Shown: positions 9,551-19,588, numbered from the stretch's first letter. The stretch: DNA of 64,000 bases from Candidatus Enterococcus leclercqii (GCF_009933135.1 NZ_MAEH01000004.1:1-64000), one strand, 5' to 3'. A program made the numbers and translations. Notes: generated by a model from the letters alone, not told the origin.

Positions 9551-10027
9551 TCACTTAGTTTGCGGTCCGCCAGTCTCCTGTTTTTCCTGTGGCACTTTGC
9601 CACGAATTTCTTGTTTGCGATGTTGATTTAGAATTTGCTGTGCTTCCACATGATTGTGAATTACAATATCGCTACGACCAGACTGTTCCAATACTTGCTT
9701 GGCTTCAGCTTCGATTGCTTCAATGCGTTTGATGCGATTTTCCAATTCTGTCGCTTTCAACGCCTGTGTTCGCAGTTCCCGATTTTTCTTTTGCAGCTTT
9801 AACAACTCTTCTTGCCGCTTCAATTGATCACTGATTGCATTGACTGCCAAAAGAATGGCGGCCTGTTCGTTATCAATGGCGGGTGAAAGACTTTTGATTT
9901 CTTTTAACTGGTCATTTACCAGTTTGATCACCATATCCATATGGGCGGCCGTTTCATGACCGATGATGGTATAGGTTTGATTGGCGATCACTGCTTTGTA
10001 ACGTTTCTTTTCTGCAGGCATGCCCAC
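9551..10027 (-). CDS. zapA: Cell division protein ZapA
   Basis: ZapA bundles FtsZ filaments at the division ring. The N-terminal globular domain (KKRYKAVIANQTYTIIGHE, MVIKLVNDQLKEI) is followed by a long coiled coil (about 65-125). A charged tail with a His-rich stretch (VIHNHVEAQQILNQHRKQ) extends it to 158 residues, longer than the usual 85-110. AGGAGG precedes a GTG at 10027, and an in-frame ATG at 10021 is the alternative. Neighbours cvpA and mutS2 support the call. Confidence 0.88.
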   Translation of the reverse strand: MGMPAEKKRYKAVIANQTYTIIGHETAAHMDMVIKLVNDQLKEIKSLSPAIDNEQAAILLAVNAISDQLKRQEELLKLQKKNRELRTQALKATELENRIKRIEAIEAEAKQVLEQSGRSDIVIHNHVEAQQILNQHRKQEIRGKVPQEKQETGGPQTK

Positions 10028-10400
10028 TGATTCCTCCTGTAATGATGTACAAAAAGGCGCCGCAGAACACTTGCTTCTGCCGCATCCGCAATTTCGTCTG
10101 CTTACTGCCGTTTCCCCAAGGGTCGCCAGTACTTACGCCTTGAAGCCTAATTGGCTGCTTTTCAGACTTGCTGAAAAAATAGAAGCTAAGGCAGCCGTTT
10201 TTTTCTATGCCCACGAATCTTCTGCCACACTCCCGAAGTCGCTCTTCACGGCACACGAAAACACCTATACATTATATGTTAAACGACGGTGAATTTCCAC
10301 GTCTAAATATAAGCCACAACGATTTCTTACAGTTTTTAGTCATCATCGGCAAAAAACTGAGCAATTATGTTACACTTATCCTCGACAATTTACAGAATGG
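10028..10400. other. Divergent intergenic region zapA / rnhC
   Basis: About 370 bases separate the divergent starts of zapA and rnhC. Short open frames here lack ribosome sites. The region must contain both promoters, but I could not choose convincing -35/-10 pairs. Confidence 0.6.
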
Positions 10401-10409
10401 ATGAGAGCT

Positions 10410-11369
10410 ATGACACAAGTCGTTTTGAAACCAGATACTGCCCAGCTGCAGGCCATGAAAAAGCACTATCAGCCGCAGCTAATACCAAATAAAAATCCCT
10501 ATGCCGCCTTTACTGCCAAAGTCGGCGCCGTCACTATCACCGCTTACAGCTCTGGAAAAGTGATGTTCCAAGGCGGCGGTGCCGAAAAAGAAGCCGGGCG
10601 CTGGCAGTCAGTTTCCCCGACAGCCTCCAACTCTAAGTCAATAAAAAAAACAACCACATCTAAGGGAAAATCTGCTGCTGTCGACACAGCTAAACTTCCC
10701 GCCGGCTTTGCCGGCTGGAGTGTGGCGGGCTCTGATGAAGTCGGCAACGGCAGCTACTTTGGCCCCCTGGTGGTTTGTGCCGTCTATGCGGCAAAAGAGA
10801 AATTACCCGCTTTGCAAAAACTAGGAGTCAAGGATTCAAAAATGCTGACGGATGTTCAGATTCGGCAAATGGCTCCCGCAATCATGGAGTTGGTGCCTTA
10901 TCGTAAACTAGTCGTTACACCAGAAAAATACAATGCCGTTCAGCCTCGCTACAATGCTGTTCATATGAAAGCCGTCTTGCATAATCAAGCCTTGTATTTG
11001 CTTTTACAAGAAATCGCTCCGGAAAAACCCGACGGTATCTTGGTGGATCAATTCACCAGTCCCGCGAATTACCGCAACTATCTGAAAGATGAGTCTCACA
11101 AAGTGACTGAACCTATGTATTTCGTAACAAAAGGAGAGCAATATCACCTTGCTGTAGCAGCGGCCTCTATTTTATGCCGGGCGAGTTTCTTAGAAGAACT
11201 GGAGAAGGAATCTGCCGAAGCAGGGCTGACTCTCCCTTCAGGAGCCGGTGCGAAATCCGATCAAGTGGCTGCCCGCCTCATTCAAAAAGGTGGCTTGGAG
11301 CTATTAGGCAACTATGCTAAGCTCCACTTTGCCAATACCCAAAAGGCATTGAAAATCGCTGGAAAGTAA
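10410..11369 (+). CDS. rnhC: Ribonuclease HIII
   Basis: RNase HIII cleaves the RNA strand of RNA-DNA hybrids. An N-terminal TBP-like substrate-binding domain (AFTAKVGAVTITAYSSGKVMF) precedes the catalytic RNase H fold with GSDEVGNGSYFGPLVV (Asp/Glu metal ligands) near residue 110, DSKMLTD, and the distal VDQF and AAASILCRASF elements. The ATG at 10410 follows GGATGAGAG; an in-frame ATG at 10401 is possible. It is single-gene and divergent from zapA, as in many Firmicutes. Confidence 0.92.
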   Translation: MTQVVLKPDTAQLQAMKKHYQPQLIPNKNPYAAFTAKVGAVTITAYSSGKVMFQGGGAEKEAGRWQSVSPTASNSKSIKKTTTSKGKSAAVDTAKLPAGFAGWSVAGSDEVGNGSYFGPLVVCAVYAAKEKLPALQKLGVKDSKMLTDVQIRQMAPAIMELVPYRKLVVTPEKYNAVQPRYNAVHMKAVLHNQALYLLLQEIAPEKPDGILVDQFTSPANYRNYLKDESHKVTEPMYFVTKGEQYHLAVAAASILCRASFLEELEKESAEAGLTLPSGAGAKSDQVAARLIQKGGLELLGNYAKLHFANTQKALKIAGK

Positions 11370-11442
11370 TATTTCCAGCAATCAGTTGATAGCTTAAGGA
11401 TCACAAGAACTGCTCATATCTCACATAAATAGCTACACAAAA

Positions 11443-11495
11443 AAGTAAGGCAAACCGCATCGATTAATTTTCTCTGCGGCCGCCTTGCTTTTTTC
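11443..11495. terminator. Bidirectional terminator between rnhC and the amidase gene
   Basis: The stem AAGTAAGGC/GCCTTGCTT, with an inner CCGCA/TGCGG pairing, has A-rich and T-rich flanks on both sides and lies between convergent genes. Confidence 0.8.
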
Positions 11496-11535
11496 AATTA
11501 CTCTTAGACGTCAAAAGCTAACAGCTAATGCCACC

Positions 11536-13011
11536 CTATTGCCATGCAGTCGGTAGTCGGAACAAGCCCGCTGCTTCAAAACTACGACCGATTGCCAACA
11601 ATAGGTCTTCCCGCCCTTTTTGAGCCATAAATTGGATTCCCAGTGGCAGTCCTGCTTTTGTCACATGCGTCGGTAGGCTGATTGCCGGCTGTCCCGTCAG
11701 ATTTGCCAGCTGTGTAAATGGAGAGAGGGCCAGACTTTTTTCAAACATGCGATAAATCAGCTCTGCTCCTGCGTCAGTCGTTTTCTGATCCATCACTGCC
11801 AGCTCTTCAACTATTTTTTGACTGACCAGCTCTTGATCCAAGCGAGGAGCCACTTGTGCGGTGGTGGGGGTCAAAAACAGGTCATAGGTTTCATGAAGGC
11901 GACTCATCTCAGCTGCTGCTTGATCCCAGACAGCCAAAGAGTTCACATACCCGGCAGCCGGTAACTTGCGGCCATACTGCCAAATCCCCCATGTCATCAA
12001 TTCTACCTCGTTTTTAGACACTGGTCGCTGCAAACCAGCTTGAATATTATCAAACATCGCCGCCGTTTCGGCCCCGTTCATCTGATAATAACTGCGAATA
12101 ATCCGATCACCATCTAAAGGATACTTGATTTCCGTCACTTGGTGTCCTGTTGCTGTCAAAAAGCTGACCGCTTGATGAACAGCTGCAACGGCCTCAGCAG
12201 AGACTGCGCTGCCTACCGGAGAAACTGTCGTAAAAGCAATTTTCAAGGGGCGCTGTAACTGTAATTTTTGGTTCTGATCGTGCTGCCATTCATTGCGCGG
12301 CGCTTGGTAAGGCGCCGCATTTTCGGTGCCTCTCATCCCGTAGAAAAAGGCCGCTGTATCTCGCATGGAAACAGTAAGAGCAAAATTGATCGACGCACCT
12401 TGCCAACCTCGCCAGCCATCCGGTCCCACCGGCATCGTTCCTCGCGTAGGCTTCAAACCAATCAATCCGCTAAAAGAAGCAGGAATACGAATGGAGCCGC
12501 CTCCATCACTAGCCCCGGCCAGCGGAAACATGCCACTGGCGACTGCCGCTGCTGCCCCACCACTAGAGCCACCAGGATAGCGAGCCTGATCCCATGGATT
12601 GCGAGTGGGACCAAAAAGTTCAGGATCTGTGATATTTTTAAAGCCAAACTCTGGAGCATTGGTCTGACCCATAGGAACAATACCCAAACTCTCCATCTGT
12701 TTCACAAAATGATTGCTTTCTGAAGAGACCGCGTCAGCAAACAAGCGGGAACCACCACTATCTTGCCAGCCTTTTTTTGCTTGGCCGAGAATCTTCAAGG
12801 GTACCGGTAATCCGGCAAAAAGGCTGTCGGACAAATTTTCAGTCGCGGCGCGTTTTTCATATTCTGCCTGTGCTGCTTGATAGTCGATGGCCACCAAGGC
12901 ATTTAGGGCTGGATTCTCCTTTTCGACCTTTTCCTTGATTTGGGCTACCAGTTCGCCAAAGCTGATCGTTTTTTTTCTGAGGGCTTCGGCCCAATAAGTT
13001 GCATCTTGCAT
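11536..13011 (-). CDS. Amidase (amidase-signature family)
   Basis: This 491-residue amidase-signature hydrolase has the full catalytic set: Lys73 (PVPLKILG), cis-Ser150 in GGSSGGAAAAVASG and Ser173 in DGGGSIRIPASF. The family includes GatA and 6-aminohexanoate/indoleacetamide amidases. There are no gatB/gatC neighbours and the C-terminus differs from GatA, so it is probably a stand-alone broad amidase. No signal peptide is visible. It converges with rnhC. Confidence 0.85.
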   Translation of the reverse strand: MQDATYWAEALRKKTISFGELVAQIKEKVEKENPALNALVAIDYQAAQAEYEKRAATENLSDSLFAGLPVPLKILGQAKKGWQDSGGSRLFADAVSSESNHFVKQMESLGIVPMGQTNAPEFGFKNITDPELFGPTRNPWDQARYPGGSSGGAAAAVASGMFPLAGASDGGGSIRIPASFSGLIGLKPTRGTMPVGPDGWRGWQGASINFALTVSMRDTAAFFYGMRGTENAAPYQAPRNEWQHDQNQKLQLQRPLKIAFTTVSPVGSAVSAEAVAAVHQAVSFLTATGHQVTEIKYPLDGDRIIRSYYQMNGAETAAMFDNIQAGLQRPVSKNEVELMTWGIWQYGRKLPAAGYVNSLAVWDQAAAEMSRLHETYDLFLTPTTAQVAPRLDQELVSQKIVEELAVMDQKTTDAGAELIYRMFEKSLALSPFTQLANLTGQPAISLPTHVTKAGLPLGIQFMAQKGREDLLLAIGRSFEAAGLFRLPTAWQ

Positions 13012-13097
13012 ATTTGTGCCTCCGATTCGGAAAGTTGCTCCGGTGTTTGAAACGATTATACTATGAGAAAAGACGATTTAGAAAGCAGATGATCCCT

Positions 13098-13382
13098 ATG
13101 AATAAAACATACCACTTTACAGCTGAAATTCTTCCCTCAGAAGTCGGTAAAGGGGGAGCCTATGTAATCTTTCCCTATAATATCCGTGAAGAATTTGGCA
13201 AAGGTCGAGTGAAAGTGCATGCCGAGTTTGACGGCATTCCCTATGAGGGCAGCATCGTCAATATGGGTGTCAAAAACAAAGACCAGATCTGCTATATTCT
13301 AGGAGTCCGCAAAGATATCCGGCAACAGCTGGGTAAAACGATTGGTGATTTTCTACAAGTGACGGTCGTTGAACGAACATAA
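13098..13382 (+). CDS. DUF1905 family protein
   Basis: This 94-residue protein matches DUF1905, a small beta-barrel-like fold of unknown role. The family features are the opening YHFTAEILP, GGAYVIFP and the closing RKDIRQQLGKTIGDFLQVTV. The ATG at 13098 matches the family start, and another in-frame ATG lies at 13089. The ribosome site is weak. It stands alone between divergent and convergent neighbours. Confidence 0.75.
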   Translation: MNKTYHFTAEILPSEVGKGGAYVIFPYNIREEFGKGRVKVHAEFDGIPYEGSIVNMGVKNKDQICYILGVRKDIRQQLGKTIGDFLQVTVVERT

Positions 13383-13421
13383 GCTTAGTGCCCACATTGC
13401 AGCTTATTGAACCACCAACCT

Positions 13422-13479
13422 AAAAAGAGTGGGAAACACCGACGATGACGATATCGCTGGAGATTCCCGCTCTTTTTTA
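13422..13479. terminator. Bidirectional terminator after the DUF1905 gene
   Basis: AAAAAGAGTGGGAA pairs with TTCCCGCTCTTTTTT around a 29-base loop with further partial pairing. Confidence 0.8.
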
Positions 13480-13558
13480 CTGCTTCGTATTGCGATAAGG
13501 ATCGCTACTTTCACAAAATGTTTCACCGACACCTTCAAGTTTTACAGCTAGTCACCAA

Positions 13559-13960
13559 TCAAATAAATTCGACTTTTTCCACAACTTCAATCGCTGGGTC
13601 CAAAGATTGGATAACCGGGCAGTGTTGAGATACCAAGCGTACACTCCGCTCCGCCCGGCCTTTTAATTCCTCTGCCACAGTCACAAAGAAGGTTACTTCG
13701 ATGCGTTTCAAAGGTTCCGCTTTCTTGTCTGGATTTCGCTCATAGCGCAGTTCCACTTTATGAAAAACAGCCGGAATCTTGGAATTTTCCAGGACTTCCT
13801 GATAGACGTATCCGCCACAAGCCCCCACCGCTGCTACTAAACTTTGGACTGGTGAATAGCCAAATTCCTTTCGCAACACCCAGTTTTCGCTGCCTTCTCG
13901 GGGCAGCTCAAAGCCGTGTTCCCCACTGATTAGCTGCAATTCATTTTGTCCATTACTCAT
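13559..13960 (-). CDS. OsmC family peroxiredoxin-like protein
   Basis: The 133-residue OsmC/Ohr-fold protein keeps the two redox cysteines: Cys48 in AAVGACGGYVYQE and Cys114 in SQHCPVIQSL. OsmC/Ohr proteins reduce organic hydroperoxides; the YhfA-like subgroup is less well defined and this one may belong there. AGGAGTGGATTTTT precedes the ATG. It is monocistronic. Confidence 0.82.
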   Translation of the reverse strand: MSNGQNELQLISGEHGFELPREGSENWVLRKEFGYSPVQSLVAAVGACGGYVYQEVLENSKIPAVFHKVELRYERNPDKKAEPLKRIEVTFFVTVAEELKGRAERSVRLVSQHCPVIQSLDPAIEVVEKVEFI

Positions 13961-14106
13961 AAAAATCCACTCCTCATAAGTTTTTAGTTATCTCAAAGTT
14001 GCCCTATCAACTCCGACAACTCTTTCTCAACATTCTAACCGGTCTCAGCTTAGCTCGCGCTTTTCTCCCATGCTAAACCAACCACAAAAAATTGCAAGTC
14101 CAACAA

Positions 14107-14994
14107 TCAAATCCGAACGAAATGCTCATTGGCATAGGGTACTAACTGATTGCCCACCACGATTTCTGCTTTGCCATTGATGCCTCGCCATTGTTTTAAA
14201 GCTTTTCGCGCCTTTTGGGGATCCGGAATCGGGGCTGCTGCCAGTAATCGTTTCGTATAGGCGTGCTGCGGGTCATTGAAAATGGCAGCTGCTGGGCCAG
14301 CCTCGACGACTTGCCCTTGGTACATCACAAAAATCCGATCACTGATGTGGCGAATCACATTCAAATCATGAGAAATAAACAGATACGTCACCCCAATTTT
14401 TTGTTGCAGCTCCGCCAAGAGTTTCAATATCTGGGCCTGAATCGACACGTCCAGTGCGGAAGTTGGTTCATCGCACAAGACAAATCGCGGCTCATTGATT
14501 AAGGCCCGAGCAATCCCAATGCGCTGCCGTTGCCCGCCGCTAAACGCCCGCGGCAATTTATGAACATCTTCTCCTGTAATACCCACTAACGAAAGCATGG
14601 CCACTGCCTTGTCCTGGGCAGTCTTGCGAGGGACGTCCAGCAATGGTTCTTGAACCAATTCCAATGCCGTCATGCGCGGATTCAATGCAGAATATGGGTC
14701 TTGAAAAATGATTTGCATCTGCTGATAACGACGTTTGCGTTCACTTTTTTCGAGGCTGTCTAAAGAAGTGCCTTCAAAGAAAACGTCTCCGGCAGTCAAC
14801 GCTTCTAAGCCCAAAATACTACGGCCTAAAGTAGTCTTGCCACTTCCGGATTCTCCGACAAGTCCAACTGTTTCTCCTTCATAGATTACCATATCGACTT
14901 CTTTCACCGCTTCAACGGTGAGATTTTGGCCACGCCAGTTACGGGAGCGAAAAATCTTGGAGGCCCCCTCTACACGAATCAATTCTTTTTTCAC
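14107..14994 (-). CDS. oppF: Oligopeptide ABC transporter, ATP-binding protein (OppF-like)
   Basis: This is the second ATPase of a dipeptide/oligopeptide importer. Walker A GESGSGKTTLGRSILG, signature FSGGQRQRIGIARAL and Walker B FVLCDEPTSALD are intact. The C-terminus has the shortened oligopeptide-binding tail of the Opp/Dpp family, with no Fe-S cysteine set. Its start overlaps the OppD-like gene by four bases. It is the last gene of a five-gene unit. Confidence 0.88.
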   Translation of the reverse strand: MKKELIRVEGASKIFRSRNWRGQNLTVEAVKEVDMVIYEGETVGLVGESGSGKTTLGRSILGLEALTAGDVFFEGTSLDSLEKSERKRRYQQMQIIFQDPYSALNPRMTALELVQEPLLDVPRKTAQDKAVAMLSLVGITGEDVHKLPRAFSGGQRQRIGIARALINEPRFVLCDEPTSALDVSIQAQILKLLAELQQKIGVTYLFISHDLNVIRHISDRIFVMYQGQVVEAGPAAAIFNDPQHAYTKRLLAAAPIPDPQKARKALKQWRGINGKAEIVVGNQLVPYANEHFVRI

Positions 14995-15782
14995 AGAGAT
15001 GCCCCTCCTTGATCTTCTTCAACAAAAGCTGCGGCTTGCAATAATTTCTTCGTATATGGATGTTGTGGACGATAAAAAATATCTTCGCCACTGCCAGACT
15101 CTACAAATTGTCCTTCTAACATCACATGCACCTCGTCACACATGCCAGCGACAACTCCGAAATCATGGGAAACTAAAATCACCGTCAGTTCCGTTTCTTC
15201 TTGTAATTGCTGAATCAGCGCCAAAATCTGGGCCTGCACAGTTACATCCAGTGCCGTTGTCGGCTCATCGGCAATCAATACCTGGGCATTTGTCAACAAA
15301 GCCATCGCAATCATGACCCGCTGCCGCATGCCACCGGATAGCTCATGAGGATATTGTTTCAATCGTTGCTCCGGTTGCGGAATTCCAACTTTTTCTAATT
15401 GTTGAATAGCCAATTGGTCGCATGCAGCCTTTGACAATTTTTGTTGTCGAAAAATCACCTCTCGCAGATGATAGCCCACTGTGCGTACCGGATCTAACGA
15501 AGTCATAGGATCTTGAAAAATCATACTGATGGGCAAGTCTGCCGCATCTTTCACTGCTTGTCCGTCAAAAAGATAGCTTTGGCTTTCGGCTTGGACTCCT
15601 TCTGGTAACAACCCCATCAAAGCCTTCATCGCCATACTTTTTCCACTACCGGATTCACCGATAATACCGATAATTCGGCCTTTAGTAATACTTAAATCAA
15701 TGCCTTTGACCAATTCTTTGGCCGCTGCTTTCTTCGGTACATGTCGCACTTTTAGGTGACGAACCTCAATCAGTTCAGTCAT
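14991..15782 (-). CDS. oppD: Oligopeptide ABC transporter, ATP-binding protein (OppD-like)
   Basis: First ATPase of the importer, 263 residues. Walker [17 protein letters not shown], signature [15 protein letters not shown] and Walker [13 protein letters not shown] are all present. It is shorter than typical OppD (~330) because the C-terminal extension is reduced. It starts two bases after the OppC-like stop and overlaps oppF by four. Confidence 0.88.
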   Translation of the reverse strand: MTELIEVRHLKVRHVPKKAAAKELVKGIDLSITKGRIIGIIGESGSGKSMAMKALMGLLPEGVQAESQSYLFDGQAVKDAADLPISMIFQDPMTSLDPVRTVGYHLREVIFRQQKLSKAACDQLAIQQLEKVGIPQPEQRLKQYPHELSGGMRQRVMIAMALLTNAQVLIADEPTTALDVTVQAQILALIQQLQEETELTVILVSHDFGVVAGMCDEVHVMLEGQFVESGSGEDIFYRPQHPYTKKLLQAAAFVEEDQGGASL

Positions 15783-15784
15783 TT

Positions 15785-16618
15785 TCAGCCCTCCCGTTGC
15801 AACAGAGATTTAAGATAATCCCCGAGATTATTGAATGAATAAACAGTTAGTGCCACAAACAGTCCTGGTAAAATCGCCATATATGGTGCTCGTTGCAAAC
15901 TATTTTGGGCATTTTGCAATAAACTGCCCCATGATGCCAGCGGTTGTTGGATGCCCATCCCCAAAAAGCTCAGTGCCGATTCAGTCATGATAGCACTGGA
16001 TATACTGTTTGAAGCCGCCACAGTTAATGTAGGCAAAACCGCCGGCAAAATATGACGACGGATAATCTTGGAAGTAGTCACCCCGACAAATTGACTGTAT
16101 AACACGTATTCCCGCTCCTTAACTGCCAACGTCTCGCCGCGAATCAAGCGGGCAATACTCATCCAGGAAAAACCACCAATCACGATGATAATCGTCGACA
16201 ATCCCGGTTTCAAAAAGACACTCAAAACAATGACTAAAACCAGCCAAGGGATTGAAGATAAAATATCCACTAAGCGCATCAAAAGATTGTCCAGCCAGCC
16301 CCCGAAATAGCCGGCAGCTAGACCAACTACTGTCCCAATCGTTGTTGCTGTCAGCATCGCCAAGACCCCCACCAAAAGGGATACCCGCCCGCCGTACAAC
16401 ACGCGGATAAAGTAATCTCTTCCTACTTCATCCGTTCCGAATAAGTGCTGCCAGCTGGGGGCTTGTGACATCTGGCTGACATCGGTAGCGTTTGGATCGA
16501 TGGGAATCAATGGTGCTGCCAATGACAATAAGATCAACAACGCCAGAAAGAAAAAACTAAAGAGATAGACCGGCGAGGAAAACAGCGCCTGCCGGCTTTT
16601 TTGAAATCGTCGGGTCAT
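15785..16618 (-). CDS. oppC: Oligopeptide ABC transporter permease (OppC-like)
   Basis: This 277-residue permease has an N-terminal OppC_N segment, about six spans and the EAA-type loop around residues 180-200 (RGETLAVKEREYVLYSQFVG). HLFGTDEVGRDYFIRVLYGG is characteristic of OppC/DppC. It overlaps the OppB-like gene by four bases. Confidence 0.88.
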   Translation of the reverse strand: MTRRFQKSRQALFSSPVYLFSFFFLALLILLSLAAPLIPIDPNATDVSQMSQAPSWQHLFGTDEVGRDYFIRVLYGGRVSLLVGVLAMLTATTIGTVVGLAAGYFGGWLDNLLMRLVDILSSIPWLVLVIVLSVFLKPGLSTIIIVIGGFSWMSIARLIRGETLAVKEREYVLYSQFVGVTTSKIIRRHILPAVLPTLTVAASNSISSAIMTESALSFLGMGIQQPLASWGSLLQNAQNSLQRAPYMAILPGLFVALTVYSFNNLGDYLKSLLQREG

Positions 16619-17583
16619 GACTGTCCTCCTTTTCTGATGCGAGGATCCACCAAAGAATACAAAATATCAGACAGCAGATTCCCCAAAATTACCAAGGTCG
16701 CTGACAACAACATCAATGCCATAATGACCGGATAATCCAAACTTTTGGTGCTGTTCATAAGATAAGGGCCAACTCCCGGCCAGCCGAAGATACTTTCGGT
16801 AATAATCGCACCAGTCACCAGCATCGGCAAAGCCATCCCTAACTGTGTGACTACCGGAACCAAGACGTTGCGACTAATGTGGCGTTTGAAAATCTGCCAG
16901 CGAGTTGCTTTAAAAGCTTTTTGAACCGTGACATAGTCTTCTGCCACCTGCTGCAGTGCCGATGATCGGATATAGCGCGTCAACTCTGGGAAAAAAGCCA
17001 CCGTCAACGTCAGGTAAGGCATGAAAAAATGTGCCAGAAAATCCGCAAAAGAGCCTTCTTGCCCCACCGTGTGCATACCGATAATCGGAAACACATTCAG
17101 CCGATACCCCAAGAGATAGATCAAAATCATGGCAAACCAAAACGTCGGTACAGCAATTCCAAATGAGGCAATCCCATTAATCAGTCGGTCTGGCCAGCGA
17201 TCTTTGTGTGCCGCTGCAGCCAGTCCCAAAAGAAAGGCCAACAACAGGGCTGTCAAATAAGCCGGTACGACCAGCTTGATGGTATTGGGTATCCGCACCG
17301 CCAACTCTTGAGCGATACTGGTTTGCGATACCAAAGAATGACCAAAATCACCATGAAAGATATTTTTCAGCCACAAAAAATACTGAATCAAAAATGGCTG
17401 ATCTAATCCATTTTTTTGTCGCAACAGATCAATTTGGGCCTGACTCATGTTCGGCGTGGTCAAAGAATCGATGACATCATAAGGAGCCGCCTGGATCAGC
17501 GAAAATACAATGAAGGAAATAATCAAAAGCATCGGAATCGCTTGAAGCAGACGTTTAAAAATAAAACGAGACAAAGCAAACAT
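16615..17583 (-). CDS. oppB: Oligopeptide ABC transporter permease (OppB-like)
   Basis: This 322-residue permease has six spans and the OppB features FIVFSLIQAAPYD, LGLAAAAHKDRWPDR and ITESIFGWPGVG. The ATG at 17583 directly abuts GGAGAGG with no spacer. The in-frame TTG three codons later (17574) has ideal spacing from the same site and may be the real start. It is separated from the binding-protein gene by a hairpin at 17747-17788. Confidence 0.88.
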   Translation of the reverse strand: MFALSRFIFKRLLQAIPMLLIISFIVFSLIQAAPYDVIDSLTTPNMSQAQIDLLRQKNGLDQPFLIQYFLWLKNIFHGDFGHSLVSQTSIAQELAVRIPNTIKLVVPAYLTALLLAFLLGLAAAAHKDRWPDRLINGIASFGIAVPTFWFAMILIYLLGYRLNVFPIIGMHTVGQEGSFADFLAHFFMPYLTLTVAFFPELTRYIRSSALQQVAEDYVTVQKAFKATRWQIFKRHISRNVLVPVVTQLGMALPMLVTGAIITESIFGWPGVGPYLMNSTKSLDYPVIMALMLLSATLVILGNLLSDILYSLVDPRIRKGGQS

Positions 17584-17746
17584 CCTCTCCGAATAAATTT
17601 TTCGTATCAGCCGGTACTATGAAAAACGGCTGTCGTTTTTTAGCAAAAAGCGTTTCATCAGCTTAGAACTTAGACAGCGACAGAGAAGTTTGCTTATCTG
17701 GCTGCGGTTCTGACTTTAGTGTGAAACACTACTTGCAAAAAAATCG

Positions 17747-17788
17747 AAAAGAACAGTCGCCGCCGCAAGCTGCAACTGTTCTTTTTTT
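17747..17788 (-). terminator. Hairpin between binding-protein gene and permease genes
   Basis: AAGAACAGT/ACTGTTCTT arms enclose a GC-rich loop, with T-runs on the minus-strand exit side. Placed just after the lipoprotein gene, it probably acts as a partial terminator or RNA-end stabiliser, giving more binding protein than permease. Confidence 0.7.
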
Positions 17789-17800
17789 GACCTTCAACAC

Positions 17801-19378
17801 TTATTTGATGGCAAGTTTTGACAAGTCTTCAAAGGTATAGATTGGGATCAAGCCGGCTTTTTCTACATCTGTGATCCGGTTATTGACTGCAAGAATCTTT
17901 TTATTGTCAACAATCGGATAAATCACTGCATCCTCTGCGATTTGCCCTTGTAGTTGATTGTAGATTTCTTTACGCTTTGTTTCATCTAATTCTGCAGCAC
18001 CTTTTTCAAAAAGTTCGTCGGTCGTTGCACTGGCATATTGGAAATAGTTCGCCGAGCCACCAGATTTGAAGAGGGCGCTGTACAGATCAGGATCATTCCC
18101 CATAATATAACCTCCCAAAAAGAGATCATATTTGGTGCTGCCCGCTTTTTTCAGTTCAGCAAAGATTGCCGTCCCGTCACCACCTTGCAAGTCCACCGTG
18201 ATTCCGGCTTTTTGCAACTGTTGTTGAATTAGTGTGGCTTGAATGGTCTGAGCGGGATCAGATGAGCTGAAGCCCAAAGTCAGTTTCAAGTCTGAAACAC
18301 CCGCTTCTTTTAACAGGGCTGCCGCTTTATTAGTATCCGTTTGATAAGCTTCGACATCTTTAGTTGCAAACGGATTGGCTGGCGGCAATATGGAAACTGG
18401 TTCTTCATAGTATTGCGAATCAAGATAAGCCGCTTTATCCAGCTCAGCTTTATCCAGCGCATAAAGTACTGCTTGTCGAACTTTGACGTCTTTCAAATTG
18501 TCCGTTTGTGTATTCAAGCCCAGATAACCGATTCGATTTTCACTGTAGGGATACGTAGTGATGGTTTTAGCATCCAAATCGGCAATGTCACTTGGCAATA
18601 CGAAGCTAGCATCCACTTCACCTTTTTGCAGGGCAACTTTGGTGGTATCCGCTGAAACGATAATCCGCAGCGTAACATTTTTGATTTGCGGTTTGCCGCC
18701 ATAATAGCTGTCGTTGGCTTCAAAACGCAGGTATTCCCCTCGTTTGTATTCAGTCAGCTTGTAAGGGCCGGTTCCCACCGGTTTTGCCGACAATTCATTG
18801 ACAGAAAAATCCGTTTCTTTTTCAAAGATGTGTTTTGGAATGATATAAGTTTCTGTTGCAATGTTATTAACAGCCGCACCGCTGACAGAAGGCAGTTTGA
18901 AATCTACAGTGTCGTCATCGACTTTCTCTACAGTGATTGGTTTGTCTGCCACCCAGAGACTGTCGGCATTGCCGTTTTCTTTTTTAACCTTTTGTTCATA
19001 GGTAAAGACGACATCATCTGCAGTTAAAGGTTGACCGTCGGACCATTTGATATCTGGTTTCAAATCGACAGTTACCGTTAAACCGTCTTCAGAAGTCTTC
19101 ACATCTTGGGCCAATTCATTTTTCAATGTTCCGTCACCTTCGACCCGTACTAGTGGTGAATAGATCATGTTAGTAACGGTCAGTCCCCAACGATCACTCG
19201 TGTTGATGGGATTTAAAGAAGTGGGATCTCCACTGATTGCATACGTAAAAGTATCAGCAGCTCCTGTTTGACTTTTTTTATCAACTGATTCGTCAGTAGC
19301 AGCTTTTTGTCCACCGCAAGCTGCCAACAAAAGAGCGGTAGTACCCAGTAACCCCAGTAATTGATTTCGCTTTTTCAT
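17801..19378 (-). CDS. oppA: Oligopeptide-binding lipoprotein (SBP family 5)
   Basis: This 525-residue extracellular binding protein has a lipoprotein signal peptide with lipobox LLAAC (Cys21). The family-5 hallmark is about residues 80-100 (WGLTVTNMIYSPLVRVEGDG), followed by LAQDVKTSEDGLTVTVDLK. It captures peptides, or possibly nickel-type ligands; the family includes both. It heads the operon with oppBCDF. AGGAGGAAATGATATG gives an excellent ribosome site. Confidence 0.9.
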   Translation of the reverse strand: MKKRNQLLGLLGTTALLLAACGGQKAATDESVDKKSQTGAADTFTYAISGDPTSLNPINTSDRWGLTVTNMIYSPLVRVEGDGTLKNELAQDVKTSEDGLTVTVDLKPDIKWSDGQPLTADDVVFTYEQKVKKENGNADSLWVADKPITVEKVDDDTVDFKLPSVSGAAVNNIATETYIIPKHIFEKETDFSVNELSAKPVGTGPYKLTEYKRGEYLRFEANDSYYGGKPQIKNVTLRIIVSADTTKVALQKGEVDASFVLPSDIADLDAKTITTYPYSENRIGYLGLNTQTDNLKDVKVRQAVLYALDKAELDKAAYLDSQYYEEPVSILPPANPFATKDVEAYQTDTNKAAALLKEAGVSDLKLTLGFSSSDPAQTIQATLIQQQLQKAGITVDLQGGDGTAIFAELKKAGSTKYDLFLGGYIMGNDPDLYSALFKSGGSANYFQYASATTDELFEKGAAELDETKRKEIYNQLQGQIAEDAVIYPIVDNKKILAVNNRITDVEKAGLIPIYTFEDLSKLAIK

Positions 19379-19588
19379 ATCATTTCCTCCTGAAAGCTGC
19401 TAATTTCAACAAGCTTAGAATAAAAAGGTAAAAACCAATTTTCAATCCAAGTTGCCAAGTTATCAGCAAGTATACGAGGAATTTCAGCAAATGAAAAATC
19501 GGTATTTTTGATAGCTGGTCATAGGTTTTTCTTATGGATGTTTTTTCATCTGCAACTACTGCTGCTCCTAAGTATAGATACAACGCTA

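Noticed and set aside
19380-19583. 67-codon minus-strand frame with hydrophobic stretches upstream of oppA
   Set aside because: It ends against the oppA ribosome site, has no ribosome site of its own and probably reads through the oppA promoter.
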